Shown: positions 1 to 7,665 of the stretch, in pieces
Position numbering within the stretch: position 1 is the stretch's first letter
Layout of the letters: every line of letters begins with the position of its first letter
DNA from: Lentzea sp. NBRC 105346
GTDB taxonomy: Bacteria > Actinomycetota > Actinomycetes > Mycobacteriales > Pseudonocardiaceae
Reading direction: 5' to 3'
NCBI RefSeq assembly: GCF_030269605.1
Contig: NZ_BSTQ01000004.1
Coordinates: 248,001 to 312,000 of the forward strand
DNA length: 64,000 nt
Made by a program: the position numbers and the translations under genes
Notes under the pieces: model-generated
What the model was told of the DNA's origin: nothing
Database searches by the model: none
The model's input: only the letters and a program-made list of their open reading frames with translations

Positions 1-472
1 TCGCCTTCCACGGCGCGCCGGTCGTCTCGGTCAGCACGGTCGGGGCGATCTTCGACAGCTGGTCGTAGATCTTGTCGTGGCGCACCTTGTTGGACAGGAT
101 CAGGTCCGGCTTCAGCGACGCGATCAGGTCGAGCTTCGGCTCGGCGCTCGTGCCGACCTCCTTGGCGTCGCCCACCTTGTCCTTGAGGTACTCCGGGAAG
201 CGCGCCGCGTCGGACAGGTGCGGCGGGATCGCGCCGACCGGCTTGATGCCGAGCAGAGTCACCGAGTCGAGCTCGGCGGTGTCGAGCACGACGACGCGTT
301 CGGGCTTCTTCGGGATGCTCACGTCACCCTTGGCGGTGGTGACGGTGCGCGGGAAGACCGCGTCGGAGGCGCCCGGCGTGGCAGTGGACGGGGCGGCGTT
401 GCCACCACCACAGGCGGCGGTGAGGGCGACGAGGCCTACGGCGGCCAGCGTGCCGAGGGTGCGGCGGAGCAT
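1..472 (-). CDS. Siderophore ABC transporter substrate-binding lipoprotein (3' end outside window)
   Basis: Extracytoplasmic ferric-siderophore receptor of the FhuD/FepB/FecB family that hands iron-siderophore to the permease pair encoded upstream. The reading frame begins MLRRTLGTLAAVGL and has a lipobox ending LTAAC followed by GGG, so it should be lipid-anchored outside the membrane. After it come the family pattern IPKKPERVVVLDTAELDSV and a stretch around KPDLILSNK. Only about 157 residues are present; the normal length is about 310-340, so the C-terminal half lies beyond base 1. Its ATG shares one base with the TGA of the ATPase gene, so it is the last visible gene of the uptake operon and translationally coupled. 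Iron regulation through the boxes at 3510-3610 is inferred. The family call is strong; the siderophore it binds is inferred from the neighbours. Confidence 0.9.
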   Translation of the reverse strand, partial: MLRRTLGTLAAVGLVALTAACGGGNAAPSTATPGASDAVFPRTVTTAKGDVSIPKKPERVVVLDTAELDSVTLLGIKPVGAIPPHLSDAARFPEYLKDKVGDAKEVGTSAEPKLDLIASLKPDLILSNKVRHDKIYDQLSKIAPTVLTETTGAPWKA

Positions 473-1266
473 CACGGGTTTCCTTCCGGGGAACGGGGAA
501 TGGGCAGAACCAGAGGCGTGTCCGAGGTGGGATCGGTGATGATCTTGCAGTGGACGCCGAAGACGTCGTGGACGAGTTGTTCCGTCAGCACGTCCTCGGG
601 CGGGCCCGCCGCGGCGATCCGTCCGTTGTGGACGACGACCAGGTGGTGCGCGTAGCGCGCGGCCTGGGCGAGGTCGTGCAGCACGAGCACGGTGGTGCGG
701 CCGTCGGCGGCGTTGAGCTTCGCGACCAGGTCGAGCAGGTCCAGCTGGTAGCGCAGGTCGAGGAACGTCGTGGGCTCGTCCAGCAGCAGGTACTCGGTGC
801 GTTGCGCGAGCGCCAGTGCGATCCACGCGCGCTGCCGCTGCCCGCCGGAGAGCCGGTCGACGGGGCGGGTGCGCAGCTCCGTGAGGCTGGTGCGTTCCAG
901 TGCCGCGTCGACGGCCTCCTGGTCTCCGGCCGACCACGGCGTGAGGAACTTCTGGTACGGGTGCCGGCCGCGCCGCACCAGCGCCTCGACCGACACACCC
1001 GTTGGTACGACCGGGGATTGCGGCAGCAGCGCCAGCTTGCGGGCCAGCTGCTTGGGCTGGATGCGGCGTAGTGCCGTGCCGTCGAGCGTGACCTCGCCCG
1101 CGGTCGGCTTGAGGATCCCCCCGAGGGCCCGCAGCAGGGTGGACTTGCCGCACCCGTTCGGCCCGACGACAGCGGTGATCCGGCCTTGGGGCACCTCCAG
1201 ATCCACGCCGTCGAGGACGGTGCGGGACTGGTAGGCGAGCGTGAGACGCGACGCCGCGAGGGTCAT
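472..1266 (-). CDS. Iron-siderophore ABC transporter ATPase (FecE/FepC family)
   Basis: Cytoplasmic ATPase that powers ferric-siderophore import. From the ATG at 1266 the protein has 264 residues, the usual size. Visible motifs are Walker A GPNGCGKST, Q-loop LLPQSP, signature LSGGQRQRA, Walker B LLLDEPTTFLD and the H-loop VLVLHDL. An open frame continues upstream to 1476, but that extension lies inside the permease gene and has no family similarity. The ATG at 1266 makes a 4-base ATGA overlap with the permease stop and gives the expected N-terminus MTLAASRLTLAYQ. It is coupled at both ends within the uptake operon. Confidence 0.95.
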   Translation of the reverse strand: MTLAASRLTLAYQSRTVLDGVDLEVPQGRITAVVGPNGCGKSTLLRALGGILKPTAGEVTLDGTALRRIQPKQLARKLALLPQSPVVPTGVSVEALVRRGRHPYQKFLTPWSAGDQEAVDAALERTSLTELRTRPVDRLSGGQRQRAWIALALAQRTEYLLLDEPTTFLDLRYQLDLLDLVAKLNAADGRTTVLVLHDLAQAARYAHHLVVVHNGRIAAAGPPEDVLTEQLVHDVFGVHCKIITDPTSDTPLVLPIPRSPEGNP

Positions 1267-2327
1267 GCCGCCGTCCTTTCCTTGCGGGTGGAACGCAGCA
1301 GCACCCAGCAGAACCAGGGGGCGCCGAGCGTCGCGGTGACGACGCCGACGGGAATCGGCCGGGCGAGCGCCGAGGTGGCGATCAGGTCGGAGCCGACGAC
1401 GAGGACCGCGCCGAACAACGCGCCGAGCAGCAAGATCCCGCCCGACGGCGTGCCCGGCTTCGTCGGGCCGGAACACGCGCGGGCGAGGTGCGGCACGCCG
1501 AGCGCGATGAATGCCACCGGACCCGCCAGCGCGACACCGGTCGCGGCCAGCCCGACCGCGGTGACGAGCAACAGCAGCCGGGCGCGGTTCGGTGGCAGGC
1601 CGACTGAATGCGCGAGGTCGTCACCGAGTTCCAGCACCGCGAGCCGCTGCAGCTGGCCGAACGCGAACGGCAGGATCACCAGTGCGGCGACGGTCGCGAC
1701 CCCGACCTCCGCCCACGTGCGGCCGGCGAGCGAGCCGGTCGTCCACAGAAGTGCTTGCTGGGCAACGGAGAGCGGGAACGTCACCACCGCCCACGTGATC
1801 ACGGTGAGCGCGATCGCGGACAGGCCGATGCCGACGAGCACGATCCGCTCGCCGTCCAACCCCTTGCGCCACGCCAGGAGCACGAGCGCCGCGGCGGCGG
1901 CCAGCGCACCGCCGAAGACGCCGAGCGGGACGAGTGCCGCGGGGACGCCCGCGGCGATCGAGAGCACCGCGCCGGCGGACGCGCCGTGGGAAACGCCGAC
2001 GACGTCAGGGGATGCGAGCGGGTTGCGCAGCAGGCCCTGCAGCAGCGCGCCGGACGCGGCGAGACAACCGCCCGCCAGTGCGCCCGCCAGCACCCGCGGC
2101 AGCCGGAACTCGAAGATGATCAGGTTCGTGCCGCCGTCGGCCTGCTGGAAGGCGCCGGCGATCACTTCGGCCGGCGTGAACCGGACGTCGCCGAGGCTGA
2201 GCGCCAGCACCATCATGGCGAGCAACGCGGCGAAGGCGACGGCGCAGAAGACGGCCGACCGCAGGGGTGACGGCATGCCGGGCACACCGATGAACCGCTT
2301 CGCCTGAGGGCGTTCGATCGTGATCAT
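1263..2327 (-). CDS. Iron-siderophore ABC transporter permease (FecD/FepG type)
   Basis: Integral membrane permease of the BtuC/FecCD superfamily and second half of the heterodimeric channel. The 354 residues hold about nine or ten hydrophobic helices. Family motifs visible are FRLPRVLAGALAGG, LLQGLLRNPLASPDVVGVSHGA and the late GPVAFIALGVPHLAR (coupling helix region). The ATG at 2327 overlaps the stop of a 41-codon frame carrying palindromic repeats (2324-2449). An internal ATG at codon 18 (MPSPLRSA) is an alternative start, because the first 17 residues are not typical of the family. The 3' end overlaps the ATPase gene by 4 bases. Confidence 0.93.
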   Translation of the reverse strand: MITIERPQAKRFIGVPGMPSPLRSAVFCAVAFAALLAMMVLALSLGDVRFTPAEVIAGAFQQADGGTNLIIFEFRLPRVLAGALAGGCLAASGALLQGLLRNPLASPDVVGVSHGASAGAVLSIAAGVPAALVPLGVFGGALAAAAALVLLAWRKGLDGERIVLVGIGLSAIALTVITWAVVTFPLSVAQQALLWTTGSLAGRTWAEVGVATVAALVILPFAFGQLQRLAVLELGDDLAHSVGLPPNRARLLLLVTAVGLAATGVALAGPVAFIALGVPHLARACSGPTKPGTPSGGILLLGALFGAVLVVGSDLIATSALARPIPVGVVTATLGAPWFCWVLLRSTRKERTAA

Positions 2328-2449
2328 CGCCCGTCCGCCTTTGGGCGTGCCCTGAAGGGCACCCTCAGGACGTCAGACGCCCTGAGGGTGCCCTTCAGGG
2401 CGTCTGGTGCCGTGAGGGTGCCCTTCAGGGCACTTTCGTCGGTGGTCAT
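2324..2449 (-). CDS. Possible 41-residue coupled mini-ORF made of palindromic repeats
   Basis: Between the two permease genes lies an uninterrupted frame of 41 codons starting MTTDESALKGTL and ending ARPKADGR. Its ATG overlaps the upstream permease stop (ATGA), and its TGA overlaps the downstream permease ATG (ATGA again). Most of it is three copies of a 15-base repeat at 30-bp intervals, so each repeat adds exactly ten codons. No RBS other than coupling is seen, and the peptide resembles no family I know. It may never be a functional protein. Its likely value is to carry ribosomes across a repeat insertion between genes that normally abut. Confidence 0.35.
   Translation of the reverse strand: MTTDESALKGTLTAPDALKGTLRASDVLRVPFRARPKADGR
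2347..2433. repeat. Three-copy palindromic repeat, 30-bp period
   Basis: The core TGAGGGTGCCCTTCA occurs at 2383-2397 and 2413-2427, and in inverted orientation at 2353-2367. Starts are exactly 30 bp apart. The middle copy is enclosed by perfect 11-bp arms (2375-2385 and 2395-2405) and can form a hairpin; the third copy can form one with a single mismatch. The same GTGCC...GGGCACCCT theme recurs in the hairpin at 57458-57516, so this looks like a dispersed, REP-like genomic repeat. An effect on transcript stability between the permease genes is possible. Confidence 0.8.
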
Positions 2450-3447
2450 CGGCCCTCCGCGCGGATGGTTGAGGCGCGGCGCGCGAGCACGATCAGCACC
2501 GGTGCGCCGATCAACGTGGTGACGATGCCGACCTCGAGCTCGGCGGGCCGGGCGACCAACCGCCCCACCACGTCGGCCGTCAGCAGCAGCACGGGGCCGA
2601 GCAGCGCACAGGCCGGCAGCAGCCGCGTGTGCTCGGCCCCGGAGACGAGCCGGATCAGGTGCGGCACGGCGAGTCCGACGAAGGCGATCGGCCCGGCCGC
2701 CGCGACGGCCGCCCCGGCCAGCAGCACGACGGCGAGTGCTCCCACCAGGCGGACGCGCGTCGGGTGCACGCCGAGCGACACGGCCTGTTCGTCGCCGAGC
2801 GCGAGCGCGTCCAGCGAGCGTGCCAGCCCGAACGCGATCAGCAGACCGGCGATCACCAGCGGCGCGCTGTAGACCATGATCCCGGGATCACGCGCGACGA
2901 GTGACCCGGCGAGCCAGTGCCTGGCCTCCTCGAGCGTGCGACCGGAGAGCACGAGGATCGTCGTCGTCCACGCCGACAACATCGTGGCGATCACCGCGCC
3001 GGCCAGCGCGAGTCGCGTCGGTGCGGCGGGCGCGCCGGCGGTGGCCAGCCCGTACGCGAGGACGGCGGCGATGGCGGCGCCGGCGATCGCGGCGCCCGCG
3101 TAGCCCGCCGCGCTCGCCACGCCGAACACGTGGATGGCGGCCACGACGGCGAACGACGCGCCGGCGTTGATGCCCAGCACGCTGGGGGAGGCGATCGGGT
3201 TGCGGGTGATGCCCTGCATCACCGCGCCCGCCACGGCGAGCCCCGACCCGGCCAGCAGGCCGAGCCACGTGCGCGGGACGCGGATGCCGTTGACGACCAG
3301 GTCGGCGGTGCCGCCGTCGGGCTCGGTCAGCGCGCGGACGACCTCACCGAGTCCGAGCTCACGCCCGCCCAGGAACAGGCTGGCCGCGACGGCGGTGCCG
3401 AGCAGCACGAACGCGGTGAGCCATCCGGCCGCGGTGCGCACCCTCAC
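2446..3447 (-). CDS. Iron-siderophore ABC transporter permease (FecC/FepD type)
   Basis: First gene of the uptake operon and partner of the permease at 1263-2327. The 333 residues are strongly hydrophobic. They carry the FecCD motifs IRVPRTWLGLLAGSGLAVAG, VMQGITRNPIASPSVLGIN and GPIAFVGLAVPHLIRLV. The start is a GTG at 3447, preceded by GAGGGGAGC at good spacing. The TGA overlaps the ATG of the repeat mini-ORF. Transcription should start in the 3448-3637 gap, which contains two iron boxes. Confidence 0.94.
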   Translation of the reverse strand: MRVRTAAGWLTAFVLLGTAVAASLFLGGRELGLGEVVRALTEPDGGTADLVVNGIRVPRTWLGLLAGSGLAVAGAVMQGITRNPIASPSVLGINAGASFAVVAAIHVFGVASAAGYAGAAIAGAAIAAVLAYGLATAGAPAAPTRLALAGAVIATMLSAWTTTILVLSGRTLEEARHWLAGSLVARDPGIMVYSAPLVIAGLLIAFGLARSLDALALGDEQAVSLGVHPTRVRLVGALAVVLLAGAAVAAAGPIAFVGLAVPHLIRLVSGAEHTRLLPACALLGPVLLLTADVVGRLVARPAELEVGIVTTLIGAPVLIVLARRASTIRAEGR

Positions 3448-3509
3448 GAGCTGCTCCCCTCAGGTGATCAAGGTCTGGCCCGATCGGGGCCAAACGGGCG
3501 CGAATCTAA

Positions 3510-3528
3510 TTAGGTAAGGCTCGGTTAA
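3510..3528. promoter_or_regulatory. Iron box 1 (IdeR/DmdR-type operator)
   Basis: TTAGGTAAGGCTCGGTTAA closely follows the 19-bp actinobacterial DtxR/IdeR/DmdR1 consensus TTAGGTTAGGCTCACCTAA. It lies 63 bp upstream of the permease start in the divergent intergenic region, placed to repress the uptake operon when Fe(II) is plentiful. Confidence 0.8.
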
Positions 3529-3591
3529 GCAAGGGCCTGCGGCGTGTTGATTGTCATGACCGATCGGTTTGCCAAATTAGGGCACACTTAT

Positions 3592-3610
3592 TTAGGTATG
3601 CCTAGGTTAA
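3592..3610. promoter_or_regulatory. Iron box 2 (IdeR/DmdR-type operator)
   Basis: TTAGGTATGCCTAGGTTAA is a second match to the IdeR/DmdR1 consensus. It ends 27 bp before the GTG of the ATP-grasp gene and should control the biosynthetic operon on the plus strand. Two boxes in one divergent gap suggest each operon has its own operator. Confidence 0.8.
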
Positions 3611-3637
3611 GGTAGACAACGTCGAGGGGGACGGATC

Positions 3638-4843
3638 GTGCCGATCTACATCACCGCGCTGAACCCCACGGACGCGGTCACGGTCGGTCTGCTCCCCGCC
3701 GCGCACCGGCTCGGACTGGAATCGGTGCTGCTCACGAACCAGGTGGACGATCACCTGAAGGCGTACGAGAACGGCCCCGCGCCGATCGCCGTGATCGACA
3801 CCGACGTCCGCGACGCCGGGGCGGTCGCCGCTCGGGTGCACTCGCTCGTGGCGCGATTCGGGCGTCCGGACGCGCTGCTGAGCAACAGCGATCACCTGCA
3901 GACCGCCACCGCGCTGGCCGCGGAGCTGCTCGGCCTGCCGGGCAAATCGTGGCAGGCGGCGCTGCGGTGCAAGAACAAGTTCCTCACCCGCCGCACGCTC
4001 GCCGAGGCCGGGCTCGACGTCGTGACGAGCGTAGAGATCGGCCCGCGGGACGATCCCGCGTCCATCGACATCCCGTTCCCGGCGGTGGTCAAGCCGCGTG
4101 AAGGCGTGGCCAGCGAGGACGCCTCGCTCGTGGCCGATCACGCCGAGCTCGTCGCGACCGTGGGCGAGATCCGCGGCCGCAAGCCCGGCCTGACGCTCGT
4201 GGCCGAGGAGTACCTCGCCGGGCCGCTGCGGACCTACGAGACGCTCGGCGACGGAACCTCGTTGCACCACTTCGGTTCCTGGCGCACCACGCTCGGCCCG
4301 CCGCCGCGGTTCACCGAGGACCGCCTGGAGTGGGACCCGGTGCTGCCCGCGCCGGTGACGGCACACCTGAGGGCACAGCTCGACGCGCTCGGCGTCGGCT
4401 TCGGAGCGTGTCACACGGAGTTCGTCGCCGACGGCGACCGCGCGCGGATCATCGAGGTCAACTACCGGCTCATCGGCGACACCATGGACCTGATCACGTC
4501 CGAGCTGCTCGGCGTCGACCTGTTCGCCGAACTGATCAAGCTGCACCTCGGCGGGACGCTCGGTGAGCTGCCCGATCCCGCGACGATCGCGCGGCACGGC
4601 CGCGTGGACTACGTCATGGCCGACCGCGCCGGAACGCTCGTCGACGCACCTGCCGCGCTGGTCGAACAGGTCGGCGAGGTCCGGATCGGGCACCGGCCGT
4701 TGCGTGAGATCGGAGTCACCGCACCGCTGCACGGCACCAACCGCGACTACCTGGCGGCGGTGCACGGCATCGGTCCCGACGTGGCCACCGTCGACACCGC
4801 GGTCGACGGCTTCCTCGCCGACCACAAGTGGGTGATCGCGTGA
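3638..4843 (+). CDS. ATP-grasp ligase of the siderophore operon (PvsA-like)
   Basis: ATP-dependent carboxylate-amine ligase, 401 residues, first gene of the biosynthetic operon. The start GTG (MPIYITALNPT) follows AGGGGGAC. The ATP-grasp core is visible: lysine motif FPAVVKPREG, linker VAEEYLAGP, and the metal-binding end IIEVNYRLIGD. In vibrioferrin and xanthoferrin operons an ATP-grasp protein (PvsA/XssA) stands in this same first position. It joins small building blocks before or alongside the NIS synthetases. The substrate here (for example an amino acid with a keto acid) is inference. The stop overlaps the next start (GTGA). Confidence 0.85.
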   Translation: MPIYITALNPTDAVTVGLLPAAHRLGLESVLLTNQVDDHLKAYENGPAPIAVIDTDVRDAGAVAARVHSLVARFGRPDALLSNSDHLQTATALAAELLGLPGKSWQAALRCKNKFLTRRTLAEAGLDVVTSVEIGPRDDPASIDIPFPAVVKPREGVASEDASLVADHAELVATVGEIRGRKPGLTLVAEEYLAGPLRTYETLGDGTSLHHFGSWRTTLGPPPRFTEDRLEWDPVLPAPVTAHLRAQLDALGVGFGACHTEFVADGDRARIIEVNYRLIGDTMDLITSELLGVDLFAELIKLHLGGTLGELPDPATIARHGRVDYVMADRAGTLVDAPAALVEQVGEVRIGHRPLREIGVTAPLHGTNRDYLAAVHGIGPDVATVDTAVDGFLADHKWVIA

Positions 4844-6465
4844 GTGCCGAAAGCGATCTGCTGCTGCGCGTGCTGGACGCGTTGTGGCGCGAGGACCATC
4901 TCGGGCTGCACACCAACGGTTCGCTGACCGGGCAGTGGTGGGAGGCGCCGTTGCCGGACGGCCGGGTCGTGCGTTTTCCCGTGCGCCCGGACGGTTTCCT
5001 GGCCGATCATGCCGTCGCCGAACCGCGGCTCGTCGTCGGGGAGCGCGTGCTGACGACGCTCACCGAAGTGCTGGCGGAGCTCGCGCCCCGGAACGACGAG
5101 GAGGCGGAGGCGGGCTGGGCGTCGTTCACCGAGGAGTGCGCGCAGACCCTGGCCACCGTCCGCCTGCACGACGCCGCGCGTCCCGAGCTGTACGCCAAGG
5201 TCGATCCCGGGGCCACCGGCTTCAGCGGCCTGCTCGACTTCGAGGCGCTGGCGGCGCTGCGCGACCACCCCGTGCATCCGACCGGCCGGTGCCGGTGGGG
5301 GATGAGCGAAAGCGAGTTACGCCGGTACGCACCGGAGTTCCTGCCGTCCTTCCGGTTGCAGTGGACTGCGGTCCCACGAGAGAAGCTCAACCTGTCGCCC
5401 GCCCTCGCCGGTGAACTGCCCGGCTGGTGGCCGGACCTCGAAGGCGACGACTTCGCGGTCCCGGTGCACCCGCTCACGGTCGAACGGCTCGGTTTGTCCA
5501 CTGTGGACCTGCCTGGGCTCGATGTGACGCCGACGCTGTCGACCCGCACGGTCGCCCTGCACGCCGAACCCGGCACGCACCTGAAGCTGCCGCTGCCGAC
5601 GGCGACCCTGGGCGCGCGCAACAAGCGCAGCATCAAGCCGGGGACCCTGGCCGACGGCGACGCCGTGCACCGGTTGTTGCAGAAGATCCTGGATCGCGAA
5701 TCCGGGCTGGCGGCGAACGTGCTGCTCGCCGACGAGTCCGCCTGGCTCGACAGCGCCGACGAGATGCTCGCCGTGCTCATCCGCCGGTACCCCGCCGAGA
5801 TCGCGAACGACACGCTCGTGCCCGCCGCGGCCCTGCTCGCGGAGGACCCGCACCGGCCGGAGAGCACCCTGCTCGACCGGTTCTCGGGCGGTGACGTCGA
5901 GGCCTGGTTCGACAGCTACCTGACCGCGTTGCTCGACTGGCACGTCGCGCTGTGGTTGCGGTACGGCGTCGCGCTCGAGTCGCACCAGCAGAACATCACC
6001 GTCGCGTTCGGACAGTCGGTGCGCCTGGTCTACAAGGATGACGACGGCGCCCGCATCGACCGCGCCCGCCTGGAGGCCGCGCTCGGTGAACCGGCCGGGC
6101 CGTTCGCCGACGAGCGCATTGCCGTGTCCGATCCCGCCGAGCTCGCGGACATGTTCACCACGATCACGCTGCACCTGTGTGTCGCAGCGCCGATCGTCGC
6201 GTCCGGCCGCCGCTCGCTGTTCGCCCTCGCACGCCGCCGCCTCGAGGAGGCGGTCGAGCGCTGGCACGATCCCGCGGACGCGGGCTCGCGGGCGGCGGTG
6301 GACCTGTTGCGCCGCAAGGTCCTGGACGCCGATCGGTTGCCGATCAAGGCAATGGTCACGTCCGGCACGCTGCTGCCGAAGCACCGGCTGGGGTGCACGG
6401 ACATCAACAAGCACTACCGGTACAGCGGGCCGAACTACCTGCGGGGTGGTTCCGATGTCCGTTGA
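4840..6465 (+). CDS. NIS siderophore synthetase (IucA/IucC family), first copy
   Basis: NRPS-independent siderophore synthetase. It adenylates a carboxylate such as citrate and condenses it with an amine or alcohol. The protein has 541 residues from the GTG at 4840, which overlaps the previous stop; the frame's extra four codons upstream belong to the ATP-grasp end. Family features are DHPVHPTGRCRWGMSESEL, a central LSTRTVALHAEPGTHLKLPL with an ARNKRSIKPG nucleotide-binding loop, and ALESHQQNITV near the C-terminus, followed by the FhuF-like tail. By position it corresponds to PvsB/XssB. It overlaps the MFS gene by 11 bases. Confidence 0.92.
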   Translation: MSAESDLLLRVLDALWREDHLGLHTNGSLTGQWWEAPLPDGRVVRFPVRPDGFLADHAVAEPRLVVGERVLTTLTEVLAELAPRNDEEAEAGWASFTEECAQTLATVRLHDAARPELYAKVDPGATGFSGLLDFEALAALRDHPVHPTGRCRWGMSESELRRYAPEFLPSFRLQWTAVPREKLNLSPALAGELPGWWPDLEGDDFAVPVHPLTVERLGLSTVDLPGLDVTPTLSTRTVALHAEPGTHLKLPLPTATLGARNKRSIKPGTLADGDAVHRLLQKILDRESGLAANVLLADESAWLDSADEMLAVLIRRYPAEIANDTLVPAAALLAEDPHRPESTLLDRFSGGDVEAWFDSYLTALLDWHVALWLRYGVALESHQQNITVAFGQSVRLVYKDDDGARIDRARLEAALGEPAGPFADERIAVSDPAELADMFTTITLHLCVAAPIVASGRRSLFALARRRLEEAVERWHDPADAGSRAAVDLLRRKVLDADRLPIKAMVTSGTLLPKHRLGCTDINKHYRYSGPNYLRGGSDVR

Positions 6466-7663
6466 GACGATCGCCCGGCCACAGGCCCTGCGCCGAGGGC
6501 ACGTCGGGGCGGTGACCGTGGCGCACTGCTCGGCCGCGTTCGCCGCGCTCGGCCTGCCGCCCTACCTGCCGCAGCTGCTGCCGGAGCTCGGTGACCCGCA
6601 GGCGCGCTGGGCCGGCGTCTTGTACGTCGTGCCCACGCTGTGCACGGCGGTGGCCGCGCCGATCTGGGGCCGGCTCGCCGACCGGTACGGCCGGCGCACC
6701 CTGCTGGTCCGCGCACAACTCGGGCTCGCGCTCGCGTTCACGCTCGCCGCGCTGGCGGACAGCCTGCCGATGCTGGCGGCGGCACTGGCCGCACAGGGCC
6801 TGCTCGGCGGCACCTTCGCGGCCAGCGCCGCGTATCTCGCGTCCGGTTTGGACGGTCAGCCGCTCGCGCGGGCACTCGCGTTGATGCAGGGCTCGGCCCG
6901 GGCCGCCCTGGCGGGCGCGCCGGTGCTGGCCGGGCTGCTGGCCTCGGAGCTGTCGGTCCGCCAGATGTACGGCCTGGCGGCGTTGCTGCCGCTGGTCGCC
7001 GCCGTGGTGACGCTCGTGCTGCCGGAACCGGGCACGCGCGCGGAGCCGGTGACCGAGAACGAACCCGAACCGGAACCGGACCGCCGGTCGCGGATCAGCG
7101 TGCGGGGCCTGTGCCTGGCCGAGGCGGGGTTCGTGCTCGCCACGGTCGTCACGTTCCCGTACTTCCTGCCGCTGGCGGCGAAGATCGCTCCCGAGCTGCC
7201 GCCATGGGCCAGTGCCCTGCTGTTCGCGTTGCCCCACCTGTGTTACCTGCTCGCCGCCGCCCCGGCGTTGCGCTTCCTGCGCGACCGGGCCCGTGCCGGC
7301 CTGCTCGTGGGGTACGCGTGCGCCGCGATCTCCGCGCTGTTGCACCTCGTTCCGGTCTTCCTCCCGGACGCGGGGCTCGGCTGGCTGATCGCCGGCCGGG
7401 TACTGCTCGGCGCGGCCCTCACCTGCGGCCTGACCGCCCTGTCCCAGCTGTCCGCCGAGGCGGCACGGGGGCGGGCGCCGGGCCGGTTGTTCGGCACCGT
7501 CGAGGCGTGGTCCAAGGGCGGTGCCGTGGTCGCCGGCGTCGCGGCTTCCGCACTCGCCGCCTGGGGCGCCGCCGCCCCGCTCGTCGTCGCCGTCGTCACC
7601 GGCGCCGTGCTCGCGACGAGCGTCTTCCGCATCACCCGTGCCACCGCAGAGAGCCGGAGTTGA
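6455..7663 (+). CDS. MFS efflux transporter, probable siderophore exporter (PvsC-like)
   Basis: Major facilitator superfamily protein of 402 residues, inner-membrane exporter, probably of the finished siderophore. Twelve hydrophobic segments are visible, with a charged central loop rich in Glu/Pro (about residues 190-212). The MFS loop-2/3 signature GRLADRYGRRTLLV sits at about residue 70. The start ATG at 6455 lies inside the end of the preceding synthetase gene. MFS exporters occupy this third slot in the pvs, xss and sbn operons. Efflux specificity is inferred from context. Confidence 0.9.
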   Translation: MSVETIARPQALRRGHVGAVTVAHCSAAFAALGLPPYLPQLLPELGDPQARWAGVLYVVPTLCTAVAAPIWGRLADRYGRRTLLVRAQLGLALAFTLAALADSLPMLAAALAAQGLLGGTFAASAAYLASGLDGQPLARALALMQGSARAALAGAPVLAGLLASELSVRQMYGLAALLPLVAAVVTLVLPEPGTRAEPVTENEPEPEPDRRSRISVRGLCLAEAGFVLATVVTFPYFLPLAAKIAPELPPWASALLFALPHLCYLLAAAPALRFLRDRARAGLLVGYACAAISALLHLVPVFLPDAGLGWLIAGRVLLGAALTCGLTALSQLSAEAARGRAPGRLFGTVEAWSKGGAVVAGVAASALAAWGAAAPLVVAVVTGAVLATSVFRITRATAESRS

Positions 7664-7665
7664 CC

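Noticed and set aside
6640-7659. In-frame extension upstream of the second NIS synthetase, which would make a 901-residue protein
   Set aside because: The extension lies in the MFS gene in another frame and is Arg/Gly/Pro-rich without family similarity; the IucA/IucC domain starts at about 7666.
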